Of a DNA stretch of 5,869 nucleotides, positions 1-5,869 are shown piece after piece; the stretch's first letter is position 1; each line of letters opens with the position of its first letter. This DNA comes from Acinetobacter sp. Lineage in GTDB: Bacteria > Pseudomonadota > Gammaproteobacteria > Pseudomonadales > Moraxellaceae. Where the stretch lies: assembly GCA_030152675.1 (NCBI GenBank), contig JASLIY010000185.1, positions 1 through 5,869 on the forward strand, given 5' to 3'. Position numbers and translations under genes: made by a program. A model generated the notes under the pieces. The model saw only the letters and a list, made by a program, of their open reading frames with translations. It searched no databases and was not told the origin of the DNA.

Positions 1-885
1 AGCCAAGCCAAAACCATTCATCAGATCGAGGCCTTTGGTCCAGTCGTGACTTTGATGCCTTATGATGATTTACAACAGTTAGGCGACTTGGTGGCACGTG
101 GTGAAGGCAGCTTGGTGGCTTCGGTGGTGCGTAATGTTGATCAAAACATCGAACAGCTCATCACGAAAATTGCCCCGTGGCATGGTCGCGTGCATATCTT
201 GGATAGTCACAATGCCAAAGAAAGTACCGGTCATGGTTCACCCCTGCCGCACTTGGTGCATGGTGGCCCAGGGCGTGCCGGTGGTGGTGAAGAACTCGGT
301 GGCTTGCGTGCAGTCAAACACTATATGCAACGTACTGCGATTCAGGGTTCACCAGATGCCATGACTCAAATCGGACACAGCTGGACCATGGGTGCCCAAG
401 TCTATGAAGACCGTGTGCATCCATTCAAAAAGTCATTTGATGAATTGCGCGTGGGCGAACGTTTGCTTACGGCACGTCGTACCGTGACTGAAGCTGACGT
501 GGTCAACTTTGGCTGCCTCAGTGGTGACCATTTCTATGCACATATGGACAAGATCGCAGCAGCAGAATCACTGTTCGGCGAACGCGTAGCGCATGGGTAT
601 TTCGTTGTATCTGCAGCGGCGGGGCTATTTGTCGATGCCCCTGCGGGTCCGGTGATCGCCAACTATGGTATGGACAACTTACGCTTTGTTGAACCCGTGA
701 AAATTGGTGACACCATTCAAGTTGAGCTGACCTGTAAGCAAAAAACACCGAAGCTGCAACGTGATCCAAGTGAAAAGGCACACGGTGTTGTGGTGTGGGA
801 CATTAAAGTCAAAAATCAGCGCGGTGAATTGGTTGCGACCTATGACATTTTAACCTTGGTCAATCGCGATGATGCAGCGGCTTAA
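1..885 (+). CDS. paaZ: Bifunctional oxepin-CoA hydrolase / 3-oxo-5,6-dehydrosuberyl-CoA semialdehyde dehydrogenase PaaZ, 3' part
   Basis: The frame is open from base 1, so this is the last 294 residues of a gene that starts outside the window (the E. coli protein is about 681 residues). Fragment residues 1 to about 125 are the C-terminal end of the aldehyde dehydrogenase domain, with EAFGPV near the start and the glycine-rich [15 protein letters not shown] at about 87-101. Residues from about 126 to the end are a MaoC-like (R)-hydratase domain with the motif [10 protein letters not shown]; its Asp (about 176) and His (about 181) match the catalytic pair of this family. The dehydrogenase Cys and Glu lie upstream and cannot be checked. 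In known pathways this cytoplasmic enzyme opens the oxepin-CoA ring in phenylacetate breakdown and oxidises the resulting aldehyde with NADP+. The fusion of the two domains makes the assignment firm. The next gene is not paaA but a CoA-transferase, so this copy may stand outside a standard paa operon. Confidence 0.93.
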   Translation, partial: SQAKTIHQIEAFGPVVTLMPYDDLQQLGDLVARGEGSLVASVVRNVDQNIEQLITKIAPWHGRVHILDSHNAKESTGHGSPLPHLVHGGPGRAGGGEELGGLRAVKHYMQRTAIQGSPDAMTQIGHSWTMGAQVYEDRVHPFKKSFDELRVGERLLTARRTVTEADVVNFGCLSGDHFYAHMDKIAAAESLFGERVAHGYFVVSAAAGLFVDAPAGPVIANYGMDNLRFVEPVKIGDTIQVELTCKQKTPKLQRDPSEKAHGVVVWDIKVKNQRGELVATYDILTLVNRDDAAA

Positions 886-980
886 TCAGCCACTCTGCAC
901 AACTTTAGGCACGCGAAAGCGCTGTTGAGTCCAGTGCCAGTGATACTGATACTGAGCTTAAGCAGTGCTGGCGTGAACTG

Positions 981-992
981 AAGTTTAAACTT
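981..992. repeat. 12-bp perfect palindrome in the paaZ-scoA spacer
   Basis: AAGTTTAAACTT reads the same on both strands. It lies about 100 bp upstream of the chosen scoA start and just before a -10-like hexamer. The sequence is certain; a role as a protein-binding site is only a guess, because short AT-rich palindromes also arise by chance. Confidence 0.35.
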
Positions 993-996
993 GTCT

Positions 997-1002
997 TATC
1001 AT
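997..1002 (+). promoter_or_regulatory. Possible -10 element of a scoAB promoter
   Basis: TATCAT matches the sigma-70 -10 consensus at five of six positions. About 17 bp upstream there is no good -35 hexamer (only GTGAAC-like sequence), so if this is a promoter it probably needs an activator. The expected start of transcription falls at about 1009, at the left edge of the inverted repeat 1007-1027. The spacer 886-1093 otherwise holds no gene; immediately after the paaZ stop I see only a weak, T-tract-free hairpin. Confidence 0.25.
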
Positions 1003-1006
1003 GGAT

Positions 1007-1027
1007 TTGGGCACACGCCGTGCCCAA
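1007..1027. promoter_or_regulatory. Perfect inverted repeat (8-bp arms), candidate operator or 5'-UTR hairpin
   Basis: TTGGGCAC (1007-1014) and GTGCCCAA (1020-1027) are perfect inverted copies around a 5-nt centre. No T-tract follows on either strand, so it is unlikely to be an intrinsic terminator. Its place, 67 bp before the scoA start and over the transcription start predicted from the -10-like hexamer at 997, suits a repressor operator; in RNA it would form a stable hairpin. No regulator gene is in the window to pair with it. Confidence 0.45.
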
Positions 1028-1093
1028 GCCAGACCTATAGCACTTGATTGCGAATCGCCCTTGATCGGGAATATGTTAGGGATACAACACAGC

Positions 1094-1795
1094 ATGAACA
1101 AAGTTTTTCCAGATAGCCAATCTGCCCTATTTGATGTGGTACAGGATCAGATGTTGATCGCCGTGGGTGGTTTTGGTTTATGCGGCATTCCAGAGCTATT
1201 GATCCAGACCCTCAGAGACTCCAATGCCCAGCAACTGACCTGTATCAGCAATAACGCAGGGATTGATGGGATCGGCTTGAGCTTATTACTCGAATCACGC
1301 CAAGTCAAAAAGATGATTTCTTCTTATATCGGCGGCAACAAAGAGTTTGAACGTCAGTATCTGGCTGGTGAACTCGAGGTTGAACTGACCCCACAAGGGA
1401 CATTGGCAGAAAAGCTCCGTGCTGCAGGTGCTGGGATTCCAGCCTTCTACACCAAAACTGGCGTCGGTACGGCGGTACAAGAAGGTAAAGAAGTCCGTCA
1501 CTTTGATGGACAGGACTACTTGCTGGAAAAAGCACTCAATGCCGATCTCGCCTTGGTCAAAGCCTATAAGGCAGATAAAGCAGGCAATCTGGTATTTCGT
1601 AAAACCGCACGCAATATCAATCCGGACTGCGCCATGTCCGCCAAGATCACCATCGTCGAAGTGGAAGAGTTGGTTGAGATTGGCGAGTTGGACCCAGATG
1701 ACATCCACTTGCCCGGCATCTATGTCGATCGCATCGTATTGAATCCGCATCAAAGTAAACACATCGAAATTAGAACGGTAAAACCGGCGGCTTAA
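1094..1795 (+). CDS. scoA: Succinyl-CoA:3-oxoacid CoA-transferase subunit A
   Basis: With the ATG at 1094 the product has 233 residues, the usual size for this subunit. Family I CoA-transferase features are visible: the glycine-rich segment [12 protein letters not shown] (23-34), close to PROSITE signature 1 but with Gln instead of Gly/Asn at its second position; SNNAG (52-56); and the block [20 protein letters not shown] (99-118), typical of ScoA/AtoD-type subunits. The enzyme moves CoA from succinyl-CoA to acetoacetate or a related 3-oxo acid in the cytoplasm, acting with ScoB, which carries the catalytic Glu. The frame stays open upstream to an ATG at 1001, but those extra 31 residues are not family-like, cover the inverted repeat at 1007-1027 and have no ribosome-binding site. 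AGGGA at 1078-1082, 11 nt before 1094, supports the shorter form. The [17 protein letters not shown] region looks more like SCOT/AtoD than like the 3-oxoadipate enzymes PcaI/CatI, but substrate choice is not proven. Confidence 0.93.
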   Translation: MNKVFPDSQSALFDVVQDQMLIAVGGFGLCGIPELLIQTLRDSNAQQLTCISNNAGIDGIGLSLLLESRQVKKMISSYIGGNKEFERQYLAGELEVELTPQGTLAEKLRAAGAGIPAFYTKTGVGTAVQEGKEVRHFDGQDYLLEKALNADLALVKAYKADKAGNLVFRKTARNINPDCAMSAKITIVEVEELVEIGELDPDDIHLPGIYVDRIVLNPHQSKHIEIRTVKPAA

Positions 1796-1808
1796 AAGGA
1801 GTAGTAGC

Positions 1809-2465
1809 ATGGCTTGGACGCAACAACAAATGGCACAACGTGCAGCACAAGAATTACACGATGGTCATTATGTCAATCTTGGGATTGGCCTGCCGACCTT
1901 GGTCGCCAACTATATTCCAGATGATATGCATGTCTGGCTACAGTCTGAAAATGGTCTATTGGGTATTGGTGAATATCCGCTGGAACACGAGGTCGATGCC
2001 GATCTGATCAATGCTGGCAAACAGACCATTACCACCAAAAAAGGTGCGGCATTTTTTTCAAGTTCTGAATCCTTTGCCATGATCCGTGGTGGTCATGTTG
2101 ATATCGCGATTTTGGGGGCGATGGAAGTTTCCAAGACGGGTGATATCGCCAATTGGATGATTCCGGGTGAAAAAGTCAAAGGCATGGGCGGTGCAATGGA
2201 CTTGGTGGCCGGTGCCAAAAAGATCGTGGTGTTGATGCAGCACTGCAATAAACAGGGTCAGCCGAAGATCTTAGAGCAATGCAAACTCCCCCTCACTGGC
2301 TTGGCTGTGGTGAGTCGAATTATCAGTAATTATGGGGTGTTTGATATCACGCCCGAAGGCGTCAAACTGATCGAGCTTGCACCTGAAGTGAGCTTAGACG
2401 ACGTGATTGCGGCAACAGGTACGCCATTAATTCTGAGCGCGGATGCAAAGCAAAACGCGGCTTAG
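1809..2465 (+). CDS. scoB: Succinyl-CoA:3-oxoacid CoA-transferase subunit B
   Basis: The 218-residue product contains the exact family I signature LQSENGLLG (44-52). Glu47 is the residue that forms the covalent glutamyl-CoA thioester during ping-pong catalysis in this family. Further family blocks are NLGIGLPT (23-30), [15 protein letters not shown] (94-108), [10 protein letters not shown] (111-120) and [20 protein letters not shown] (175-194). It begins 13 nt after the scoA stop behind a strong AAGGAG (1796-1801, 7-nt spacer), so the two subunits are surely co-transcribed and assemble as one enzyme. The length is normal and there is no sign of damage. The likely role is activation of acetoacetate, from ketone bodies or aromatic amino-acid breakdown, to acetoacetyl-CoA at the expense of succinyl-CoA. 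AtoA is the nearest alternative name. Confidence 0.94.
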   Translation: MAWTQQQMAQRAAQELHDGHYVNLGIGLPTLVANYIPDDMHVWLQSENGLLGIGEYPLEHEVDADLINAGKQTITTKKGAAFFSSSESFAMIRGGHVDIAILGAMEVSKTGDIANWMIPGEKVKGMGGAMDLVAGAKKIVVLMQHCNKQGQPKILEQCKLPLTGLAVVSRIISNYGVFDITPEGVKLIELAPEVSLDDVIAATGTPLILSADAKQNAA

Positions 2466-2536
2466 GGCGATTCAGTTAAGGATTTTGAAGTGAATTTGCA
2501 TGAGATTTTTATGACAATGACTTTAATATAAGGCCG

Positions 2537-2556
2537 ATGCTTTAAATGCTTTAAAT
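2537..2556. repeat. 9-bp tandem direct repeat, two copies
   Basis: ATGCTTTAA occurs at 2537-2545 and again at 2546-2554, and the first two bases of a third copy follow. It lies 72 bp after the scoB stop, at the edge of the structured block. The repeat is directly visible; its meaning is unknown. Confidence 0.7.
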
Positions 2557-2572
2557 CCATCCCTTGCGCAGC

Positions 2573-2591
2573 AGCGCTGCTCAGCGTTTTT
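2573..2591 (+). terminator. Weak candidate intrinsic terminator after scoB
   Basis: AGCGCT (2573-2578) can pair with AGCGTT (2583-2588) through a GCTC loop, using one G-U pair, and a short T-run follows (2587-2591). The stem is short and shares bases with the alternative palindrome AGCAGCGCTGCT at 2570-2581. It is the best terminator-like element found between scoB and the transporter, about 108 nt past the scoB stop. Confidence 0.3.
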
Positions 2592-2648
2592 CAAAGAAAG
2601 TAGCGCCTCAGCTTAAAAAGAAATCGCATTTGATACAGCCTTCAAAAA

Positions 2649-2667
2649 CAGGGTGAATGTAACCCTG
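2649..2667. repeat. Stem-loop with 6-bp perfect arms
   Basis: CAGGGT (2649-2654) is the inverted copy of ACCCTG (2662-2667). The right arm also belongs to a second, overlapping small palindrome, AACCC-T-GGGTT (2661-2671), so two alternative folds are possible. A GGAGG (2673-2677) and an ATG (2687) follow directly on the + strand. No T-tract follows, so this is not a terminator. Function unknown. Confidence 0.4.
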
Positions 2668-2891
2668 GGTTTGGAGGTGCTTTGCCATGTCTTTAATTCA
2701 AGACCAGTCAAACCACCGAAAAACAACACACAATATCTCTCCAATAAATAATTAATGTATCCATATATAAGACTTAAATATCAATATCTTATAAAGCATA
2801 AATTCAAAGTAAATAAAATAAAGACACTAATTTTTATATTTTTATAAATTTATGTATCTCTTTAAATAAAAATGATTCATACTCAAATCAA

Positions 2892-2908
2892 TGATTAACG
2901 ATTAATCA
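2892..2908. promoter_or_regulatory. Operator-like inverted repeat upstream of the transporter gene
   Basis: TGATTAA (2892-2898) and TTAATCA (2902-2908) are perfect inverted copies around CGA. The hexamer GATTAA also repeats directly at 2893 and 2900, one period of 7 bp. The site ends 79 bp before the transporter start, at the edge of the AT-rich promoter-like region, a usual place for a regulator of LysR, GntR or similar type to bind. A TTGACA follows at 2912-2917 but lacks a -10 at the proper distance. No cognate regulator lies in the window. Confidence 0.4.
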
Positions 2909-2987
2909 GTATTGACAAGGACGAGTCACAATCCAGCAACCTGCATTTGGGGTTGTGGCTGGTTGCACAAGAAAAAAGGGAAATGCA

Positions 2988-4373
2988 ATGGAAAATTCAA
3001 ACGTCGCAGTACAAGACCCACATTTGGCGATTGAGACGCCAGATCATGCCCGAACGCGAAAGATTGCGTTGGCCACGATCGTGGGCACCACCATCGAATG
3101 GTACGACTACTTTATTTATGCGGCTGTTGCCGGTTTAGTCTTTAACCAGTTATTTTTCAAACCTGCGGGGCCTGCATTTGCCACGCTATTGGTATTTGCA
3201 TCCGTCGGGATTAGTTTTATTTTTAGACCTTTTGGCGCCGTCATTGCGGGCTATTTTGGTGACAAGCTGGGACGTAAAACGGTATTGGCAGCAACGCTGA
3301 TTATGATGGGCGGTACCACCACCATGATCGGTCTACTGCCTACCTACGATCATATTGGCATTGCTGCACCGATCATCCTGATTTTATTACGTATTATGCA
3401 AGGGATCTCTGCAGGCGGAGAATGGGGTGGCGCGGTTCTGCTTGCGGTTGAACATGCCCCGACCAAAAAACGTGGTTTATTTAGTTCATTTCCACAACTC
3501 GGTGTACCGCTAGGATTATTACTGGCCTCCTTGGTGTTGGTGGTGATGACTGGTTATGTGTCCCCAGGTGAGGAGTTTATGGCATGGGGTTGGCGTGTAC
3601 CGTTTCTACTCAGCATTATTTTATTTGCTTTAGGATATTGGATTCGTCGTTCTGTTGAAGAAAGCCCGATATTTGAAGAGTTAAAACACAAAGGCACCAC
3701 GCAAAAACCCATCCGTGAGTTATTTGGCCAATATAAAACGGTGGTCTTTACCTCTGCGCTACTGATCGCGGGTACTACAGCACTGGGTTATATGACCGCT
3801 GGTGGTTTTATTCAAAGCTTCACCACCAATCCTAATGGTCTCAATCTAGACCGCCCTACGATTATGGGCTTGGTCAGTATCTCTGCGCTGATCTGGACCT
3901 TTTTCACTTGGTTCTCTGCCGTACTGTCTGACCGATATGGGCGTAAACCGATTTATATCTTGGGTTCTTTGGTTCAGATTTTAACCGCACTGTTTTTATT
4001 CCCACTGATCAGCACAGGCAGTTATGTCTACATCATGCTCGGGCTGACGCTCTTGTCGATGGGGATTGGAATGACCTATGGCGTACAGGCTGTATTTTAC
4101 TCTGAGCTATTCCCTGCCTCGATTCGTTTCTCTGGGATTTCGATTACCTATGCGATTGGTTCGATTATTGGTGGCGCATTTGCACCCTTAATTGCAGCCG
4201 CGTTGATTACCAAATCCAATGGGATTTATTCGGTCACGGCGTATTTAACCATTATGTCGGTGATCGCATTTTTAGCCATCTGTGTCTTTAAAGATCGTAC
4301 GGGGATTTCACTCGAGTCTGACGCTGAAGATCAACAAAAACAATCACCGTTTTTATGGAAGAAAAGCGGTTAA
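2988..4373 (+). CDS. MFS transporter, metabolite:H+ symporter (MHS) family
   Basis: The 461-residue product is a 12-helix inner-membrane carrier of the major facilitator superfamily, of the MHS type that includes ShiA, KgtP and ProP. Visible motifs: EWYDYFIY in helix 1 (37-44), the loop 2-3 motif GDKLGRK (91-97), RIMQGISAGGEWGGA in helix 4-5 (135-149), the repeated half motif LSDRYGRKP (313-321), and SELFPASIRFSG (372-383). Members take up organic acids or osmolytes with protons. An alternative GTG at 2955 would add 11 residues, but the ATG at 2988 is preferred because AAGGGA (2976-2981) lies 6 nt before it. The gene is followed after 45 nt by an OprD-type porin, suggesting the two handle one substrate. 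The nearby CoA-transferase and paaZ hint at an organic or aromatic acid, but the substrate cannot be read. It does not look like the aromatic acid:H+ symporters PcaK, BenK or VanK, which belong to another MFS family. Confidence 0.9.
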   Translation: MENSNVAVQDPHLAIETPDHARTRKIALATIVGTTIEWYDYFIYAAVAGLVFNQLFFKPAGPAFATLLVFASVGISFIFRPFGAVIAGYFGDKLGRKTVLAATLIMMGGTTTMIGLLPTYDHIGIAAPIILILLRIMQGISAGGEWGGAVLLAVEHAPTKKRGLFSSFPQLGVPLGLLLASLVLVVMTGYVSPGEEFMAWGWRVPFLLSIILFALGYWIRRSVEESPIFEELKHKGTTQKPIRELFGQYKTVVFTSALLIAGTTALGYMTAGGFIQSFTTNPNGLNLDRPTIMGLVSISALIWTFFTWFSAVLSDRYGRKPIYILGSLVQILTALFLFPLISTGSYVYIMLGLTLLSMGIGMTYGVQAVFYSELFPASIRFSGISITYAIGSIIGGAFAPLIAAALITKSNGIYSVTAYLTIMSVIAFLAICVFKDRTGISLESDAEDQQKQSPFLWKKSG

Positions 4374-4410
4374 TCCCAATGAGAAACCAACGCTCAAGAT
4401 ATTAAGCTTC

Positions 4411-4415
4411 AAGGA
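4411..4415 (+). promoter_or_regulatory. Ribosome-binding site before a triple ATG
   Basis: AAGGA precedes three consecutive in-frame ATG codons at 4419, 4422 and 4425. The spacers are 3, 6 and 9 nt. The first is too close for efficient use, so translation more likely starts at 4422 or 4425; the protein changes by only one or two residues of the signal peptide. Confidence 0.6.
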
Positions 4416-4418
4416 TGT

Positions 4419-5696
4419 ATGATGATGTTGCAAATAAATCAACTGAAAAAACTGCGGCTTGCAAAGCCAATGACGGCACACCCCGTTATTTCAATCTTAT
4501 TGCTCAATGCGTGCATGGCGTTAAACACAGCACATGCAGACAATACTTGGAAATTGAGCTTAAAGAATGCCTATATTGACCGTAATTTTGATCAAGACCA
4601 TGTCAAAGATACCGGCAGTTGGTCACAGGGGATTTCATTATTTTATACTTCGCAATTTTATGACACGCCATTGAATGTCATGGATCGCCCACTGCAAATC
4701 GGCCTCGATGCATCCGCACAATATGCCTTTCGCTTAAGCAGTGATAAACATGTCGATGATACGGTACTGCCCTTTGATACGGTCAATCAAAAACAAGCAT
4801 CGGACTATTTTAAACATGGCGCCACGCTTAAATTAAAATACGACCAAGCTGAGATGCGGATCGGTGAGTTATGGCTGAATTTACCGATGACCACGGTAGA
4901 TACCAGTCGTCAATTACTCACGTCTTATCGTGGGGTCAATCTGGCCTTTCCAGTACAGGATAAACTCAAGTTTGAAGTCGGTTATGTCACTAAAAACTCA
5001 CCACGCAACAAAGATGAGTTTCAGGACTTTTCCTATACCCAAAATGGTGTCAAGCATGATTCAGATGGTCTGAGTTATCTCAATGCTATTTATCAACTCA
5101 ATCCGGATTTAAAGTTTAATTATTATTATGGTCATCTCGACGATTTATATGACAAGCATTATTTGGGGATTGAACATAAATACCGTTTTAATGAGCAGAT
5201 GCAACTCAATACCAAGTTCCGTTATTTTAACTCACAGGATAATAGCAGCGCCCTGGATATTGACAGCCAAAACATTGGTCTTTTAGAAAGCCTCAACCTC
5301 AATAACCATAATTTTGGCATCGGTTATCAAAAGATCATCGGCGATGCTTATCCACTGCCGGATGGTTTCTTGCCTGAGCTGTATTTTATCAACTGGAACG
5401 TTACAGGCTTCTTTAAGAAAAATGAAAGCTCATGGCATTTCATTTACGGTTATGACTTCAAGGATTATGTCCCGGGTCTTAGCGCTACCGCGAAATACGC
5501 CACAGGCCGTGATATTAAACTCAGCAATGGTTTAAAGAACAAAGAATCCGAGTTTAACCTGTTCACCAGTTATAACTTCCAAAACAAAGCCTTAAAAGGT
5601 CTGTCCTTACAGCATCTCTTTGCCAAATACGATCAGGACTATGGCAATGACTTTACTGAAAACCGCATCTTCGTTAAATATCAGTACGAGTTTTAA
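4419..5696 (+). CDS. OprD-family outer-membrane porin
   Basis: The product has up to 425 residues, close to the usual size for OprD-type channels. It has a Sec signal peptide: a basic N-region (KKLRLAK, 10-16), a hydrophobic core VISILLLNACMAL (23-35) and a probable cleavage after AHA at residue 40. The mature part is rich in alternating aromatic and polar residues, as in a beta barrel, and ends in Phe (YQYEF), the usual outer-membrane assembly signal. OprD-like blocks include SLKNAYIDRNF (47-57), DTSRQLLTSYRGV (161-173), VPGLSATAKYATGRDI (351-366) and ALKGLSLQHLFAKY (391-404). Members are specific channels for amino acids, aromatic acids or other organic acids. It lies 45 nt downstream of the MHS transporter with no terminator between them, so the two are probably co-transcribed and act in series on one substrate. 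The first of three ATG codons is given as start; 4422 or 4425 is equally possible. Confidence 0.88.
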   Translation: MMMLQINQLKKLRLAKPMTAHPVISILLLNACMALNTAHADNTWKLSLKNAYIDRNFDQDHVKDTGSWSQGISLFYTSQFYDTPLNVMDRPLQIGLDASAQYAFRLSSDKHVDDTVLPFDTVNQKQASDYFKHGATLKLKYDQAEMRIGELWLNLPMTTVDTSRQLLTSYRGVNLAFPVQDKLKFEVGYVTKNSPRNKDEFQDFSYTQNGVKHDSDGLSYLNAIYQLNPDLKFNYYYGHLDDLYDKHYLGIEHKYRFNEQMQLNTKFRYFNSQDNSSALDIDSQNIGLLESLNLNNHNFGIGYQKIIGDAYPLPDGFLPELYFINWNVTGFFKKNESSWHFIYGYDFKDYVPGLSATAKYATGRDIKLSNGLKNKESEFNLFTSYNFQNKALKGLSLQHLFAKYDQDYGNDFTENRIFVKYQYEF

Positions 5697-5739
5697 GTCG
5701 TTCAAGCATTTAGATCCCCAATTCGAGTAGCGACTTTAC

Positions 5740-5765
5740 CGTTGCATCCCTTGTGGGGTGCAACG
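5740..5765 (+). terminator. Long stem-loop after the porin gene, probable terminator
   Basis: CGTTGCATCCC (5740-5750) pairs with GGGGTGCAACG (5755-5765) around a TTGT loop: 11 pairs including one G-U. It lies 43 nt after the porin stop, where a transcript end is expected. No real T-tract follows on either strand, so it may rely on another factor or act mainly as an RNA 3'-end stabiliser. The rest of 5697-5869 has no gene I can support, though a minus-strand frame is open from the window edge to a TAA at 5712-5710. Confidence 0.45.
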
Positions 5766-5869
5766 TGAAGTATTTCGTCATTGCATGACTGCATGAATGT
5801 TTTATTGCCTCCCGTTCACATCTTGCTACTTGCTCAAGCGACAACGTTTCGGCAAGTCCTGCCACCATG

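Larger units (their letters stand above)
2466..2987. other. Long spacer between scoB and the transporter, no convincing gene
   Basis: This 522-bp stretch has two parts. Up to about 2700 it has mixed composition with a 9-bp tandem repeat (2537-2556), a 12-bp palindrome AGCAGCGCTGCT (2570-2581), a possible terminator (2573-2591) and a hairpin (2649-2667); it resembles a repeat unit or a decayed piece of sequence. From about 2740 to 2910 it is strongly AT-rich, as expected of a promoter region, with several TATAAA-like hexamers (for example 2790-2795 and 2843-2848), none with a matching -35. It ends with the inverted repeat at 2892-2908. Only very short reading frames occur: 22 codons at 2687-2755 (+), and 26 codons at 2688-2608 (-). 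Confidence 0.6.

Noticed and set aside
518..781. Antisense frame of 87 codons within paaZ
   Set aside because: It overlaps the conserved hydratase domain and resembles no known protein; a shadow.
874..898. Hairpin around the paaZ stop codon (GGCT-TAATC-AGCC with outer GCAG/CTGC)
   Set aside because: The stem is short and broken by an unequal internal loop, and no T-tract follows, so it is not supported as a terminator.
1295..1810. Long antisense reading frame (171 codons, minus strand) across the end of scoA
   Set aside because: It lies wholly over scoA, which has clear family motifs in the sense frame; the translation is Cys/Phe-rich with no recognisable domain. It is a shadow of codon bias.
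2765..2793. AT-rich inverted repeats such as TATAAG...CTTATA and the palindrome ATAAATTTAT (2844-2853)
   Set aside because: In a stretch this rich in A and T, such short symmetric sequences are expected by chance.
2912..2940. TTGACA at 2912-2917 as the -35 of a sigma-70 promoter for the transporter
   Set aside because: At 16-18 bp downstream the sequence is AGCAAC-like, with no resemblance to a -10 element.
2949..2967. Possible sigma-54 promoter (GG ... TTGCA) just before the transporter
   Set aside because: The GG and GC dinucleotides are not at the required 10-bp spacing, and the site would lie too close to the ribosome-binding site.
5782..5796. TGCATGA repeated twice, possible start of a repeat array
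   Set aside because: Only two 7-bp copies one base apart; too short and isolated to be a CRISPR or iteron array.

Overview
The window looks like a chromosomal catabolic region of a gammaproteobacterium, most likely Acinetobacter or a close relative. The grounds are the wording of the proteins, the moderate-GC genes separated by very AT-rich spacers, and the pairing of an MFS carrier with an OprD-type porin, which is common in aromatic-acid gene clusters of that genus. This placement is inference from reading, not from a search. All five clear genes lie on the + strand.

Layout: (1) 1-885 is the 3' part of paaZ, the bifunctional oxepin-CoA hydrolase / semialdehyde dehydrogenase of phenylacetate breakdown; its 5' part lies outside the window. 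(2) 886-1093 is a spacer with a 12-bp palindrome, a -10-like hexamer and a strong inverted repeat (8-bp arms), a plausible regulated promoter for the next genes. (3) 1094-2465 holds scoA and scoB, the two subunits of a succinyl-CoA:3-oxoacid CoA-transferase, separated by 13 nt. (4) 2466-2987 is a 522-bp spacer with no convincing gene. Its first part carries a 9-bp tandem repeat, palindromes and hairpins and may be a dispersed repeat unit; its second part is very AT-rich and ends in an operator-like inverted repeat. (5) 2988-4373 encodes a 12-helix metabolite:H+ symporter of the MFS, followed after 45 nt by an OprD-family outer-membrane porin (4419-5696). (6) 5697-5869 contains a long stem-loop, probably the end of the transporter/porin unit.

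How they could work together: PaaZ feeds the route that ends in acetyl-CoA and succinyl-CoA. ScoAB uses succinyl-CoA to activate acetoacetate or a similar 3-oxo acid. The porin and symporter would bring an organic or aromatic acid across the outer and inner membranes. The substrate of the transport pair cannot be read from the sequence.

I do not see a clearly new biological system here. The points most worth a second look are the repeat-like block at 2531-2700, the two operator-like inverted repeats, the unusual paaZ-scoAB neighbourhood and the unassigned substrate of the transporter/porin pair.
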